Shown: positions 37,001-49,180 of the stretch, piece by piece
Numbering within the stretch: the stretch's first letter is position 1
How the letters are laid out: the number at the start of each line of letters is the position of its first letter
Source of the DNA: Torreya grandis
Lineage: Eukaryota > Streptophyta > Pinopsida > Cupressales > Taxaceae
Reading direction: 5' to 3'
Length of the DNA stretch: 64,000 nt
Assembly (NCBI GenBank): GCA_037957365.1
Contig: JARHVA010000666.1
Coordinates: 2,816,501-2,880,500 of the forward strand
Notes under the pieces: generated by a model
Databases searched by the model: none
What the model was told of the DNA's origin: nothing
Seen by the model: the letters and a program-made list of their open reading frames with translations, nothing else
Made by a program: the position numbers and the translations under genes

Positions 37001-37689
37001 AAAATAGTGCCATGTTATTTAATTGTCCATGAATTGTGGAATTGTCCCATTTCATGTAGATACTCTAATTATAGATCAAAGAATTAAAATGCCCCTTCTT
37101 GATCTTTGTTGATAAATTTACCTTGTTAGAGACCTAAATTTTTTATAAATAGCCTAAGTACCCAATTCCTTTAGTGTTTTCATAAATAGTAAATTTTAAT
37201 AAATCATAAAAAATCTACTAGTTACACTTAGGTTTATATGTGAATGTTATGTAAACTAAATTTTATACATTTTTATCCTATTAAGTGAAAATAATCTTAA
37301 AATTTTTCAAATGTATTTGTGAACTCTTCCTATCTTGAGCACAACAAAATTTGAGATTCTTTAAGGTTTATTTTTTTTCCTAAGGTTTCAAATCTTTGTA
37401 TTCACCTTTGACATTTAGACTTATTTTTTGATTTCCCCTTATCAAATCATATCTATAATGTATTTACATAGTTTATATTTTGTAATTTAATCTATGATTG
37501 TAATAATTAGATTTTTTTTCCTCAATATGTAAATTATTTAACAATTATGTAAACAAATAGGTTAAATATTTTTACAATAATAAGGTTTAAATGATGATGT
37601 AAAATATTTCACCCTTATTATAAATTTATATTGTTTAAATACTAAAATTTGAGTTCCTTATGTCACTAATACACATAAAATATCATGAA
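34011..37689. other. AT-rich sequence with possible LTR-like promoter and poly(A) signals
   Basis: No convincing gene. At 34594-34603 there is TATATAAATA, followed within 150 bases by Gly/Ala-poor, AT-rich sequence with a poly(A)-like stretch (aatacaatggaat near 34733). This could be the 3' LTR of whatever carried the interrupted ORF ending at 34010, but no partner LTR was found. Short open frames at 34204-34464, 36266-36539 and 36774-36983 show no family features on either strand. Confidence 0.4.
35016..35057 (+). repeat. Short dispersed repeat (copy 2, hairpin eroded)
   Basis: Partner of the repeat at 3501-3541. The loop (taggaaaa) and right-hand part are kept, but the stem is broken by changes in both arms. 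Confidence 0.5.
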
Positions 37690-38530
37690 TGAATATTTTC
37701 GTTCATCCTCCTCTAGGACTTCAAGGTCATGGTAGCTACCATCTCAGTCACATTATTACCCCAAGGCTTATATTACATTATGTAGTCTATTATGTTGTAT
37801 CTTGAAGAGGTAATTTTCCCCATCATGTGTGATAGAATGAAGGAAGTCAAATTATCCATCCTCATCCCCCTCCATCTCCTAAAAGATCAAAAAGTCCACT
37901 AGAGGGTATGATATCTTTGATCAACTCAGAAATACTTTAGCTAATGTTTTCATGTTAGAAGTACTCAAGAGGTCACCTATCTATAAATACATGACACAAC
38001 TTTACCAAATAATGTAAAACCTACCTACTTTATATCTATTATCAATATATTGAATACTATTAAAGATAGGATATATTTTGAAAGAGATGACATGCCTATT
38101 CAACATACTATAGATTAACATCTCTCATTGTTTATTTAATTGAAAATATTAAATAAGGGATAAAAGATAGTTTTGATAGATAATGGATCATGATTAAATA
38201 TATGAAACATCACATGTTTTAAGATGTTAGGTGTGAATATGGATTCAATTTTAAAATTTTATAAAAAAATTAGAGGATTTAACAATCTGCCTTGTTAGGA
38301 TCTAGATTCCATTACTTTGGATATCAAAGTAGGACCTAAGACTCTACATACTCTATTTAATGTAATGACTAATTAGTTTAATTATTGTAGGTATACCATG
38401 GATAAATGAAATGGAGGACATACCATATAATTTTCATCGACATGTGAAGTTTATATATGAGGTAAATTTGTATACATTCCCTACAAATAATCAGCACTTT
38501 AAATACTTATTGATGTAAGTTTGTGACCCA
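37690..38530 (+). pseudogene. Orphan gypsy aspartic-protease fragment
   Basis: The plus-strand frame near 38170-38400 reads V-L-I-D-N-G-S, then L-G-V-N-M-D-S-I-L, R-G-F-N-N-L-P-C, and I-T-L-D-I-K-V-G-P-K-T-L. After a frame change it reads I-P-W-I-N-E-M-E-D-I-P and F-H-R-H-V-K-F-I-Y-E up to 38510. This is the retropepsin region of plant gypsy elements whose active site is D-N-G-S and which have W-I-H and H-x-x-V-K-F downstream. Neither gag nor reverse transcriptase could be found next to it, so it is a truncated copy of a family different from A, B and C. Confidence 0.6.
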
Positions 38531-39480
38531 TTTAACAAGATAATGAGAAAATTGCCTCTTGTTTTAGGATCACATCATGTAATACAAGGCATGAGTTACA
38601 TGTATTTGGTTTTATATATAATCATTTAATGTAATAATATTTTAAAAAAGTGGATGTTACCTTTGAAAATTCTTTCCTTCCAATCAAATAGTCTTACCCA
38701 ACAAACAAACAAACTATCCGAAAATGGATATTCACAATGATTATATTGTATAAAATATATATTGATTAAAATAAACATAAAAGAGATAATGGTAAGGTAT
38801 AGAATAAGGTTTCATAATATATCATATATATCTTCTTAGACATATCATATTTTTGATATTCATTGTGTAATTTGAACTAATTAACTTTTATTGTTACTCA
38901 AATTTAGATGAACATAGTGAAGAGTTTGAGGGAGAATAATTATAAATAAATTCTTGTGACGTCCACTTAAAAAATCTTAATTTATGATAAATATTTTAAC
39001 ATGCACATTCATTCACAAACTAATAATATAATATATTATTCAATCACAATAATAATCAAACTAGTTATTACTTAATTTAACTAATCTAAAATTCACACAC
39101 ATGAATCTCATATACCAGTTCGTCTAATATAAAATCTCATGTATTATTATAAATTAATAAAAATTAAAAATATGACTCATTGAGATTTCTAAATAATTTC
39201 AAACTTCTATTACATAAATATTCCTCTTTTGAGAGGTGAATACATAAGTTTTGATGGGCACCACCAAATCTATAAATAAAGCTCACACGTAAAAAAATAG
39301 AACAAGATTTTCTAAATTTATACAAAAGATACAACATGAAAAATATAACAATGCTTTTAAAATATAAATATATAACCAAACATAAATTTTTATTCTTAGA
39401 TTACTTGGAATTTTCTAACACTTTATAGAAACTTTTTTTACTGACTCTAAAATGCAAGTGTGCAAGCTTGATAATATTAA
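38531..39480. other. AT-rich sequence, nothing recognised
   Basis: No frame with family features on either strand. The 71-codon minus frame at 39164-39379 is Phe/Tyr/Leu-rich as random AT-rich frames are. Confidence 0.5.
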
Positions 39481-42420
39481 TCAATTCTTGAAATTTATTA
39501 TTGGAGCTCTAAACATGGACTCTATTTTATTTATCATTGTTACATGATTTTCCAATGGGATGTGAAGATTTTCCTTTACTAAAGTGGCATGATCAATTTT
39601 ATGTTTGGTATAGCTTACCAAGTCTATAACCTCAACACTTCCTCCATGGTTGGCCTTTAAGACTCTCCCATTGAAATATATCATGAACTCATCCAATTGT
39701 GGAGTTAATTATATAAGTAATTTCATTATTTTATTTATAAAAAAATATTACCTCTTTGAACAAATCTAAAATTTCATATTTTGCATTATCAATAGAATTG
39801 ATGACTATGCTCATGTTGTGAAACCACTCTTGTATAATTTTTTACATATGCATTGATTATTATGATAGAGACTGATCTCAAATAATTTCATCAAGTTAAA
39901 ATGAGGGAACATATTCTTATTTATTACTTGGTTCAATTTTATAAACGTGGCCTCTATTATAACATGTTTTTGATGTAATTGTACATTTTACTATAAGGGA
40001 TCACGTTTATTATTTTCTTATAACTTTTCAATAAATTATTCATACAATGAATCCAAGTATTTTTTAACTTCTTCAACAATTTTCTCTATAACTATAACCT
40101 TTGTTTGAGTCTCTGATAATCTCATTTGTTGTTTCATCCCTTGGACAACCCTTGTGGATAGATCTCTATTTGTTGCTACCACTGAATTAGGGTCTTATAC
40201 AAATTCATATTGTTATCTTTGACAAAATTTTATCTTCCTTATCAATGTGAATAATTACTATTTTGTCTCATTTAAGGTAGGGTCTTTCCTTCGGTTATAT
40301 TCATTTTGATAACTCTTTTTAGCTTACCTATATTTTTTTCAAACTAGAGTTTGAACTCAGGTTCCTTGACTATAATCATTTCTTGCATATTTTATTTATC
40401 AAGATAGATAATATATATCCAATTATCTTTCTCTTGGGTTAAGGAAACATAAAAATCTATGGGTGGTGTGGCTATAGTGGATGATGTGGTAAGAAGTAGA
40501 GTCGCTAATGGAATGGTGATAACAAGGCCAAAAAGAATGAATATTGTGCATTATATGGGTTTACGGGTTTGAATGGTAGTGGTAAGAGTAGGATATAGGA
40601 TTGGAAGAGAAGTGGTGACTTATAATGAAGGACTAGAATATATGGATCCAAGTAAACAAAACTTACTTTTATACAACACAATATTAGGTAGCTTATTATT
40701 TCCCTTGGGGTCCTTAAGATTTTATATTTCATGACCAATCACACTAGGTAACCCAACCATGATAGTGATATTTTAATTATGTAGTATGTTCATTGGATCA
40801 TCTATTGGCAATGGAAATCTAGTTTTAAATTGGGCCTCCTTTGAAGGGACTTTCCTATTCAAATTTTTTGGAGTGACTAAGAGAGAAGGGAGAGTTATCA
40901 CACGACTAGGAAGAGGGTCAAATTTTATTTGATTAGTAGGTTGAGTCTAACTAGACACATGTAAAAAAACACTTGAGGGCTCTGAGTAGAAGTTTTTGGA
41001 GCCAATTTTATAGCATACACTTTAGTAATTTAAATGAATTTTATTAGATCAATAGGGATTAAAGATTTAGTTAGAGGTAATGAAACATGGGTTTTTAGTG
41101 AATCATTTTCTAATGGAGGCATGGAAGGAGGAGGGGGAGTTATCATTGATTGTTAAAAATTTGATGAGACATGTAGGTTATTAATAATTTTAATTGGATA
41201 AGAAAAAGTAAATTGATAGTGAGGGGAAGCAAGGTACTATGTTACCTCAAGAATTGAAGTTATTCTCTGAGACATTAATGAAGGAGGTAGTCCCTAAAAC
41301 AATTTATTATTAAGATAGAAATATGTATGTGGATAATCATTGTAATATGTAGATGCATCTATCCTCTCCTCACCTTTCTATGATCATTATTTACTATGAG
41401 GTGAGGCTCAAATTATTGCAATCAAATTTTTTATTTCAGCTTCTTCATAATTTACTACATTAATATACACCTAGTCATGGGGGTGAGGATGATGATTGTG
41501 TATTGATGACACCTTCACACTTAGTTACCTAATGTGTGCCTTTAAATTTATTCTAATATCCCATTGCCTAAGTTCATGGTCATCCAAATTAAAGGAAAAC
41601 TTGTGTGATGCTATAATATGTAGTGCTACCTAAAATTTGAAATTTATCCTCCCTAATTTGTATGGAATTGGTGTCCATAGAGATTGTTTCTTATCTTTGA
41701 ATACAACACCAACTCCTTGGAAAATTTGGTATGTAATCTCCTACTATATAATTTTGTTAGGAATAAATATGGGAAACTTGATAGGAGATATCAAAACTCC
41801 TTCAATCCTAATCATTATGTAGTCAAGATATTATCAATAACTTCCCATGCTTGTGATTAATTTTATGATTTCCTCAAATATCTTGGTATTGGTACTTCAT
41901 TGGTGGGTAAAAGTAGTCAAAAATCTCCTTGATGAAAGTTTTGAATTTGTGTGCATACAATTTTGAAAATTTGAGGTGGAATATAGTCCTAGATGTAAGA
42001 TTGTACCATGGAATTATATTGAATATAATTGTTTCAAATGTGGAATAAATAATATAGGATGTCATATATAAATTTCCATCTCTTACTCTGTGGACTTATT
42101 TCCTCAAATTGAAGGAAATAATTTCCCCTAGGGTTTGGATTTTCTAGTCATTGATGGTCATAAATGACAAAGGCACCCAAATCTTGTAAACATGGGAGAT
42201 ATATAAAGATCCATACAGTATTTTCATAAGATCTATACCAATTTGAATGTTTGTCCTGAATAACTTGATGGGAGTTTTGTCTACATGTTATCTATTGACC
42301 CAATGGGTAGGGTATTTAGATCAATCCCTTATAATTTCCCTTAGGTTGGGGCTATTGAGCCAATCTAAAAAAAATGTCTAGTTATACATTGTTGTGGGTT
42401 GAGGAAATTGATAGTATCCT
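39481..42420 (-). pseudogene. Diverged accessory ORF fragment (KLP-motif family)
   Basis: Minus-strand remnant ending with a clean 71-codon frame at 39481-39696. Near 41750-41815 it reads I-M-I-R-I-E-G-V-L-I-S-P-I-K-F-P and then I-P-N-K, followed by Y-Q-I-F-Q-G. Further on it has F-S-F-N-L-D-D-H and R-Q-W-D near 41555-41620. These align in the same order with the accessory ORF of element C, where the equivalents are I-I-R-I-K-G...P-L-K-L-P, Y-Q-L-F-H-G and F-N-L-Q-I-D-D-H-R-Q-W-D. Sequence similarity is clearly lower than between the two element C copies, so it comes from another family. No LTR was assigned. Function unknown. Confidence 0.55.
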
Positions 42421-42488
42421 TTTATATATATTTCATCCAAAAAATGTTTTTTTCTTCAATGATAAAACTATATTATTTTGGTATATAT

Positions 42489-43554
42489 TGATGCATGAAA
42501 GTGTATCATAGGGTTTACATAGTGTTAATAAACACTTCTAATTTTTGGATTAAAATAATCTATTGCATGAGTTGTTGGTTTTGATATTCCTGATATATGT
42601 GGTGGAGTAGCGGCCAAGCTTTTAACTGTTCACAAAATGAAATGTAAGTGGTTGTTGGGAGAAACCATGGTATTGAATCTTATTTTTGAAAGATGAAAGT
42701 AATTTAAACTAAGTATAGTGAATCATGATCAAATCCTAAAGCCTAAAACCTAATCTAGCATGAATATTTACAATGAAAACTAAACTATAGTGAATTGATC
42801 AAAACAAAGAAAAAATAAGAAGGGTAGGGCAGAAAGAAGGTGAATATTATTGATCTTTGGTTTAGAAATTATGATAAAGCTTGAATTTTATAGAAGATGT
42901 AAACTCAAACCAATATATGACATGAAATATCCAAAATCACAAATCCTATCATATACCAAGCAAATATCTAAGGATACTTGAAACAATGCAAACAAGAAAT
43001 CACATTCACTTTAAAGATTTAATTCTTCAAAAAAATTGCATTAGCACATCTTCAAGAAAAATAATGGAAATGAAATGAATCTAAAATATTTCAATCAACC
43101 TAGCATAAGCTTAAATTTTCAACTCTACATTAACATGTGCACATCTAGGATCCATCAAAATAATTCAAACCTAAATGTCAAACTAGATATTTGAAGAAGA
43201 AACCATGATAACAATCACATAAACAAATTTGAGACAATCTTTACAAAATTTTGTTGCATTACTTGTTCCAAATTTAGAAAATAGTTTTTACTCAAAAACT
43301 CCCTCCTTTTTACAAATGAAAATACCACTTTTATAGAAGACCTTGTGGTATGTCTATTAGTCACTATCAAATTACAATTAGCCAAGTGTCAAGGACAACT
43401 ATCCTTTCTACACCACTCTAGAATTAAACACTTTATAAATAGACTAACCTATAAGAAATGTGTGTTAAAAAGTTACACATGATTTTATAAAATAGAATAT
43501 TCTCTTTTCAAATTATGTACATATTCCTATACAAACTAATATTCTATGTCAACA
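42489..43554 (-). repeat. 3' LTR of element C (1,066 bp)
   Basis: On the minus strand it starts TGTTGACATAG at 43554 and ends CTTTCATGCATCA at 42489, so it has TG...CA ends. It aligns along its length with 60675-61735. It begins immediately after the accessory ORF, whose last codon and stop are its first six bases. Confidence 0.82.
43328..43337 (-). promoter_or_regulatory. TATA box in the 3' LTR of element C
   Basis: On the minus strand TCTATAAAAG, about 220 bases into the LTR, conserved in the other full LTR. It marks the probable U3/R boundary. The 235-bp partial LTRs lack it. Confidence 0.5.
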
Positions 43555-46500
43555 TAATTGACTTTGGGATGCTACTTGTTGCTTTTCATCTAGGATCTTC
43601 ATTTCTTTATCACATTGTTCACTAATTAACTTGATGTTGATAACTAGTTGAATGAATAATTCTTCTTCTTACCCTGTCAACTATTTGAAGTCCTTATCAA
43701 CTCTGTCTAAGGCTTCTTTAATGCTTCTAGCATTGCCTATCTTTTCTTCTATTTATAAGATCATATCCAATATTCTCTTATTAGATACACCTATTTTGCC
43801 TTAGCTTTTATTCTTCATCTCCTACATGAATTGAGTAGCCCTATGTTGGAACTCCTCATTTATTATCAAGCCAATGGGACTGCAAGTATTTGGGTCTTTG
43901 ATCAAACTCCCTAGTATATGCATCATCTAGGTTTACAATTGATTGAATTCTTTGGAAAGACCTACCATGCTTTGGACCATTTTTCATATCCTTGATCTTC
44001 TCTATCAATATCACTATGGCCACATTGTAATGGGCTAGGATGACTATTTTAAACTTAGGAATCTAGTCTTCTATCAATATATTGATCAATTACTTTATAT
44101 TATTGTATGAACCCTCCCATTGATTCACTTGGTTTATAGATCTAGTACTATGTTTGCTCACAACATCTTTTTAAGACCTTATTGACTTCAGAGAGCTAAA
44201 TATATCATACATAGTGGCTTCAAACTTATTGATCATATCCCTTGGAATAGATAGAATGGACTACTTCTACAGGTTATTTTTTTGTTACTTTAGCCATTTA
44301 ATAATATCTTGTAACATTTATAACTATGAGTTTTCTATTTATAGGACATCCTCCTGAAAGATATGATCTTCACTTGGCCTATATGATTTATTTTGAGTCA
44401 AATGGGTAAAAGGCTCTATCTTTTGAAATTCAATTTCTTCACCACCTTCCATGACTATTTTCTCGATCACTCTTTGTAAACTAGTAGTACCTAGATCAAA
44501 CCTAACCCTAACTAAAGATTGGGTCACATGTAAAATTGGGACTTCTACTTGTGATTGGACTATTAACTAATTTGGAATAACCAATCTCCTTATCTCTTCT
44601 TCTTTCAAAGAAATAATCCAAGGTTTCAATTCTTGTTGCATATGGATGTTATTAGCTTTTAACTTAGCCCATGGATGATGAATAGTGGGAAGATTTTATA
44701 ACCTTGGTTCATAAATGAACCACTCAAGAATAGGTGGTCCATATAATATGTTTTCCTCACTAAAAACTTTTACTTCACTCAAAGGAGGAGTGATATTCAC
44801 TTTAGGTTTCTTAGCTTTTGAGATAATGACAATCTCAGCTTTCCTTTTAGGAGTGTCAATAACCATCAAATCCAATGACTTTACCTTATCCCATTTGACT
44901 TATTCAACCTTATACTCTACATCTGAATTTGACTCATACATCATAGATAATATTCTAAGTGCATATTCCATAAATTCATTAGGATCCAATGCTATCATAT
45001 GAACCTCCTCTTGAGATAATTCTTGTCTTGTTGCCTTGGAAGATTCAAGTGTTGATTAACTTAAAGCAATTTAATTTGGTCTTTTCTATTCTGATATATG
45101 CTCTATTTATACTTCTACTTTGGGAAGCTTAGAAGAACCAACATTGATAAAATGATACTACCTTGGGCCTAATTTCCATCTATATTCCATTTTTTGGTCC
45201 CTATTCAATCTAGACTCAGGCCTTAAGTTGTGTTCCTTCAATCTTCTAGAAATTTCAAAGTAAGAGGATGCTTTGGTGTATATAAAAATCAAATGCACTA
45301 GGATCATGATCATAAGTCACATTCAAAATGCCTTTGATTCTCAAATGTTCCTTTATCTTTACATAAGTATCCCATTGCCTATGATCATCAATTTGTAAAT
45401 TGAAAGATAGTTTATGCTTTGAAGCAAGTTCAATGTGATCCCACTATTTGAAAGTGGTCTTGCCAATTGTCATGCGAAAACTGTGTAGGATTCCCTTTCT
45501 CTTGGTTTTATAAATTCCATATATCCCATGAAATAATTGGTAGGCTACTTCTTGTTCTGTTAATTTATTAGGTACATGAACTGGTAATTTGAGAGGAGCA
45601 TTTTAGATTCCTTTAATCCTTATGATTGTGAAATTAGGATATAACCATATATCCCTCATTGCTTCAATATATTTCTTGATCAAAAATATTACTCTTGACA
45701 TAGGAATACTAGTTATAGCTTCACTTAATGTAGGGTAAACACAATCACAAATAAATTGGATGTGGTCTCTATGCTTATATATGTGCAACATTGAATGATA
45801 TTAGGATACAGTCTAGGTGCCATTTGGAGACCATTATCTTTGATTAGGGATCTTGGAAGTTACACATAGGGCATCCAATAAATATGGCATCATGTAAAAC
45901 TTCATCCTATTCTTATTCTTGATTGCATATATTTGTATACTTAGGGAGATGTTGTTTATCTCATTTATTGGAGGAACCATTACCTTTTCAATTATAAAAT
46001 ACACCATGGGAACCCACATTAGATCTACATATGTTGTAGTTCCACACCCATACAACTTGTTCAGCATTATCATTACCATGCTAGTTCTAGATCTAAATTG
46101 ACTGATGAGGATGTTCGTAACAGGATCCATAATAACCTGGTTACCTACTTCCAACCACATAGCTAGGGTATCCATCATGTTATGCTTCTTAGCCCATGAG
46201 TTAATAGAGGTTAGGTAAATCTAGGGTTAGGAAATTTATAGTAAAACTTAAAGGCAATTGGGGATATGTAAGTAATTTTCCTTAGATTATGTACATTAGT
46301 AAACATACCCTTGTCTGTTTTAGCTTCTTTAAAAATTGAACCAAGAACATCAATACAATGAAGTACCTCTAGTTTAGCCACAACATTATGTAGACCAGTC
46401 ATTTAAATGGCCATAATGTTGTCATAGATTCTCTTTATATGGAGGATATTTTCTTCTTCTTTGGTGATAATTAGATGGTTCTAAATTGTCTAGAACAACT

Positions 46501-46735
46501 TAGAGTAATTGTTATCCCCTGTATTCAAAGAAGCAGCTATAAATTTTGTGTCCTTGAAAATTTGACCCTCTACATCTAAAGATAAATATATTTCAAACTC
46601 TTGATTTGAAACATTTTTATGGGTCACCATTTTTACAATCACAATTGAATTATCCTTTTGTAAATGATAATCTAACTCTTATTGGCTTAATGCAATCAAT
46701 TTAAAGACAATCTATGGTTTTTCATACATTATAGG
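43549..46735 (-). pseudogene. Accessory 3' ORF of element C (KLP-motif family, ~1,060 codons)
   Basis: Sense-strand ORF between integrase and 3' LTR, the position of env-like genes in other plant gypsy elements. Function unknown. The N-terminal part starts near 46735. A 114-codon clean frame lies at 45834-46178. The core motif at 45545-45640 reads I-I-R-I-K-G...N-A-P-L-K-L-P-V-H-V-P-N-K and Y-Q-L-F-H-G. R-Q-W-D follows near 45375, then a Lys/Arg patch (T-P-K-R-K-A-E, K-K-P-K-V-N) near 44800-44860 that could be a nuclear signal. The C-terminus is Glu/Lys-rich. The frame ends C-stop (TGT TGA, 43554-43549), the first bases of the LTR. I see no signal peptide or clear membrane segment to support an envelope role. 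Several TAG/TAA stops and shifts make it a pseudogene. Confidence 0.65.
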
Positions 46736-49180
46736 GCTTTTGGAGTTTCACACAGGGATTTAATGGCATTAAGCTAGTTTGAAATGTGAGATTTGGTGAC
46801 TTAGATTTAATTTATATTGCACATTTATACCTTCCACATGATTAGGTCCATAAGATATTCTAGTATGATGTGTTCTACCTAAGTGACACTATCATGTCAC
46901 GTTGTTCAATTTATTAAAAATGTGACCGTTGTCATTTTTTGGACACATGTCATCATTTTTTGCCTCTTAAATATTGATCTAATTTTCACCATTGATATCT
47001 TTTGGAGATATTTCTCCTTGACTTAATCAAGGGATGTTGATTCTACTTATGAGTTTATGATATTTCACCACTTGGCAACTCTGCAAGCTCTTTGTGTACT
47101 TTATGAATAATTTCCATCACTTAAATTCTTGTATGCCATGTGGAAGCTTCTCATTAAATATGGGTTATTTAAAATGTTGACTTGCCTCACACTATTGATC
47201 TATTGGATGCAATATCAAATACAAACCATTGATTTTATTATTTATTCACAAGATCAAGCATGGGCCATTGATTTACTTGATCACTCACTGATATTGTGAC
47301 ACTTTTCACTCTCACATTCTTTCTCATTATCCTTGACTTACTGACCTTTACTCATTGTTAGATATTTGATCTACATCCATAATCATGACACTTTTCATTC
47401 TCATGTTTGATTTTAGAATCCTTTGACACCTTGATTCCATGCTCATTATTGGATCTCCATTACACTATTAGCATACATCTTCAATCTTTCAATTTGACTT
47501 ATTGACTCCAACTTTGCTCATGGATCATTGATATTCTCTTCAATCTCTTGATATTTTCCCACTTATTAACATCACATTTAATTCATTCTTGTGAACAATT
47601 AAAATCAACATAATAAGGGCTCAAATTCATAGAGACTTACAATAAATTTTAGACTAAAGCTTTAAACATATTAATAAACATGATAAAAACTTTAGGATAA
47701 AATTTAAACTAGGTCTACAATATAATAAAATGATCCCACGTAAATATAAGTCCATTTAAAAATAAAACTTAGGATAAAACATTTAGACTAAGGTTTTAAT
47801 TTCCATTTAATCATGGATTTAATCAATCAACTAAAGACAAAAGGTTAGCAAAAAGAGTCAAATTAATCATTGAAGCATAAACCATGAATCTTTTCTCATC
47901 TTAATGAGGATATATTGAACCTAAAACATGGAAACATGTGAAAAAATGTTAGTAACATCAAATAGAGTCAAAGAAATCTTATGATCTAACATGCCAATGA
48001 AAGCTAAAGCAAAACATGGTATTCAATAGTGCACTTTGATCAAGTTGAATGAAATTTATAGTAGAGTTTGCAAAATTGAAAACGGGTCCTCATTTTTATA
48101 AATGGGGGTGTGTTGACCTCAATAAATGGTGACTTCTAAGGGAAACATTGCAAAATGTTAGAAATCAAATACTCTTGGTTTAAACTAATATACAGACCAA
48201 TCATTCCACATGATCAAGTACCATTATTAAAATCAATTCATGATTAAAACAAGTTTTACAAATGTATAATTAGATTCAAATATCAAAAATCAATCATGTT
48301 GTGTGTGTGCTTTAATTAATTCACTAATTACCATGGGATTCAAAAAACAACATCTAGATTTCATGACCTTAATCACTAACACTGACTTATATCATATTTA
48401 GATATTCATTATGAATCATGCTTTATGAAAGGGGAAGGCTTGGGCATTGCTCTGCTACCATCCAGGCATCCATATCCCTAACAAAGATACCTTTGGTTCT
48501 ACTCCAGGTCTTGTTCCACTACCATCTAGGCATCCATAGCCCCCGTAGAAGTTACTAGAATCACCTTTTCTTAGAAAGCTTTCAAATTTTTAATAAAGCT
48601 ATTATTTTTGTATTTTTCAACTATATTTTGCTTTCCAAAAAAGGTTGGGAACCATAATTAACCAAGTTTTAGGATTTTGTCAAATGTTTGATTTTCAAAC
48701 AATCAATTCCTTGGTCATAAACTTCATCCCAAAAAATAATGTTCTTTAAGTGCTAACATGACTTTGATCTAATAATTTTAACTTTCACTCAAACACATAC
48801 AATCCTTATTATAACCAAAATTGGATCAGAGCAAGGTTTAAGATTTTTAAGGAACAAATTAATCTATATATCAATCTTTACCAATTTCTCAAAATCATAA
48901 CATTAAGCTTGGGATTTACAAAATCCATGATCAACCAATGTTTAAGGTTCATACCTACATTATTGATTTGAGAAGTTAATTTTGAGAATATATAAGAATA
49001 TGGAGCTTGAATACTTGTCTTGAAAAAGACTTATTGAAAGCAGATGACAAAGCAGAGAAAACAAACACATAATAAACAACAACTAAACAAATATGTAAAA
49101 ACACTATTTACAAATAAGGAACATGAAAGGAAACTAATCTAAGCCTACATATACTAACTCTAACTAGTCTTAAAAGTTAC
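46736..49180 (-). other. Spacer between integrase and accessory ORF of element C
   Basis: No domain recognised in 2.4 kb. A GC-richer island at 48440-48550 contains two copies of a 24-base motif, described separately. A long 5' leader, an intron for expressing the accessory ORF, or a lost coding segment are all possible. Confidence 0.5.
48455..48543 (-). repeat. Two copies of a 24-base motif in a GC-richer island
   Basis: ctaccatccaggcatccata at 48455-48474 recurs as ctaccatctaggcatccata at 48519-48538, one C/T difference. On the minus strand one frame reads G-Y-G-C-L-D-G-S-G-T-R-P-G-V-E-P-K without a stop, in a spacer otherwise lacking coding signs. It keeps several CAG/CTG-type sites. Confidence 0.5.

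Noticed and set aside
43549..46735. Calling the accessory ORF an envelope gene.
   Set aside because: Only the position suggests it. I could not see a signal peptide, a membrane anchor or a cysteine pattern, so the name is not supported.
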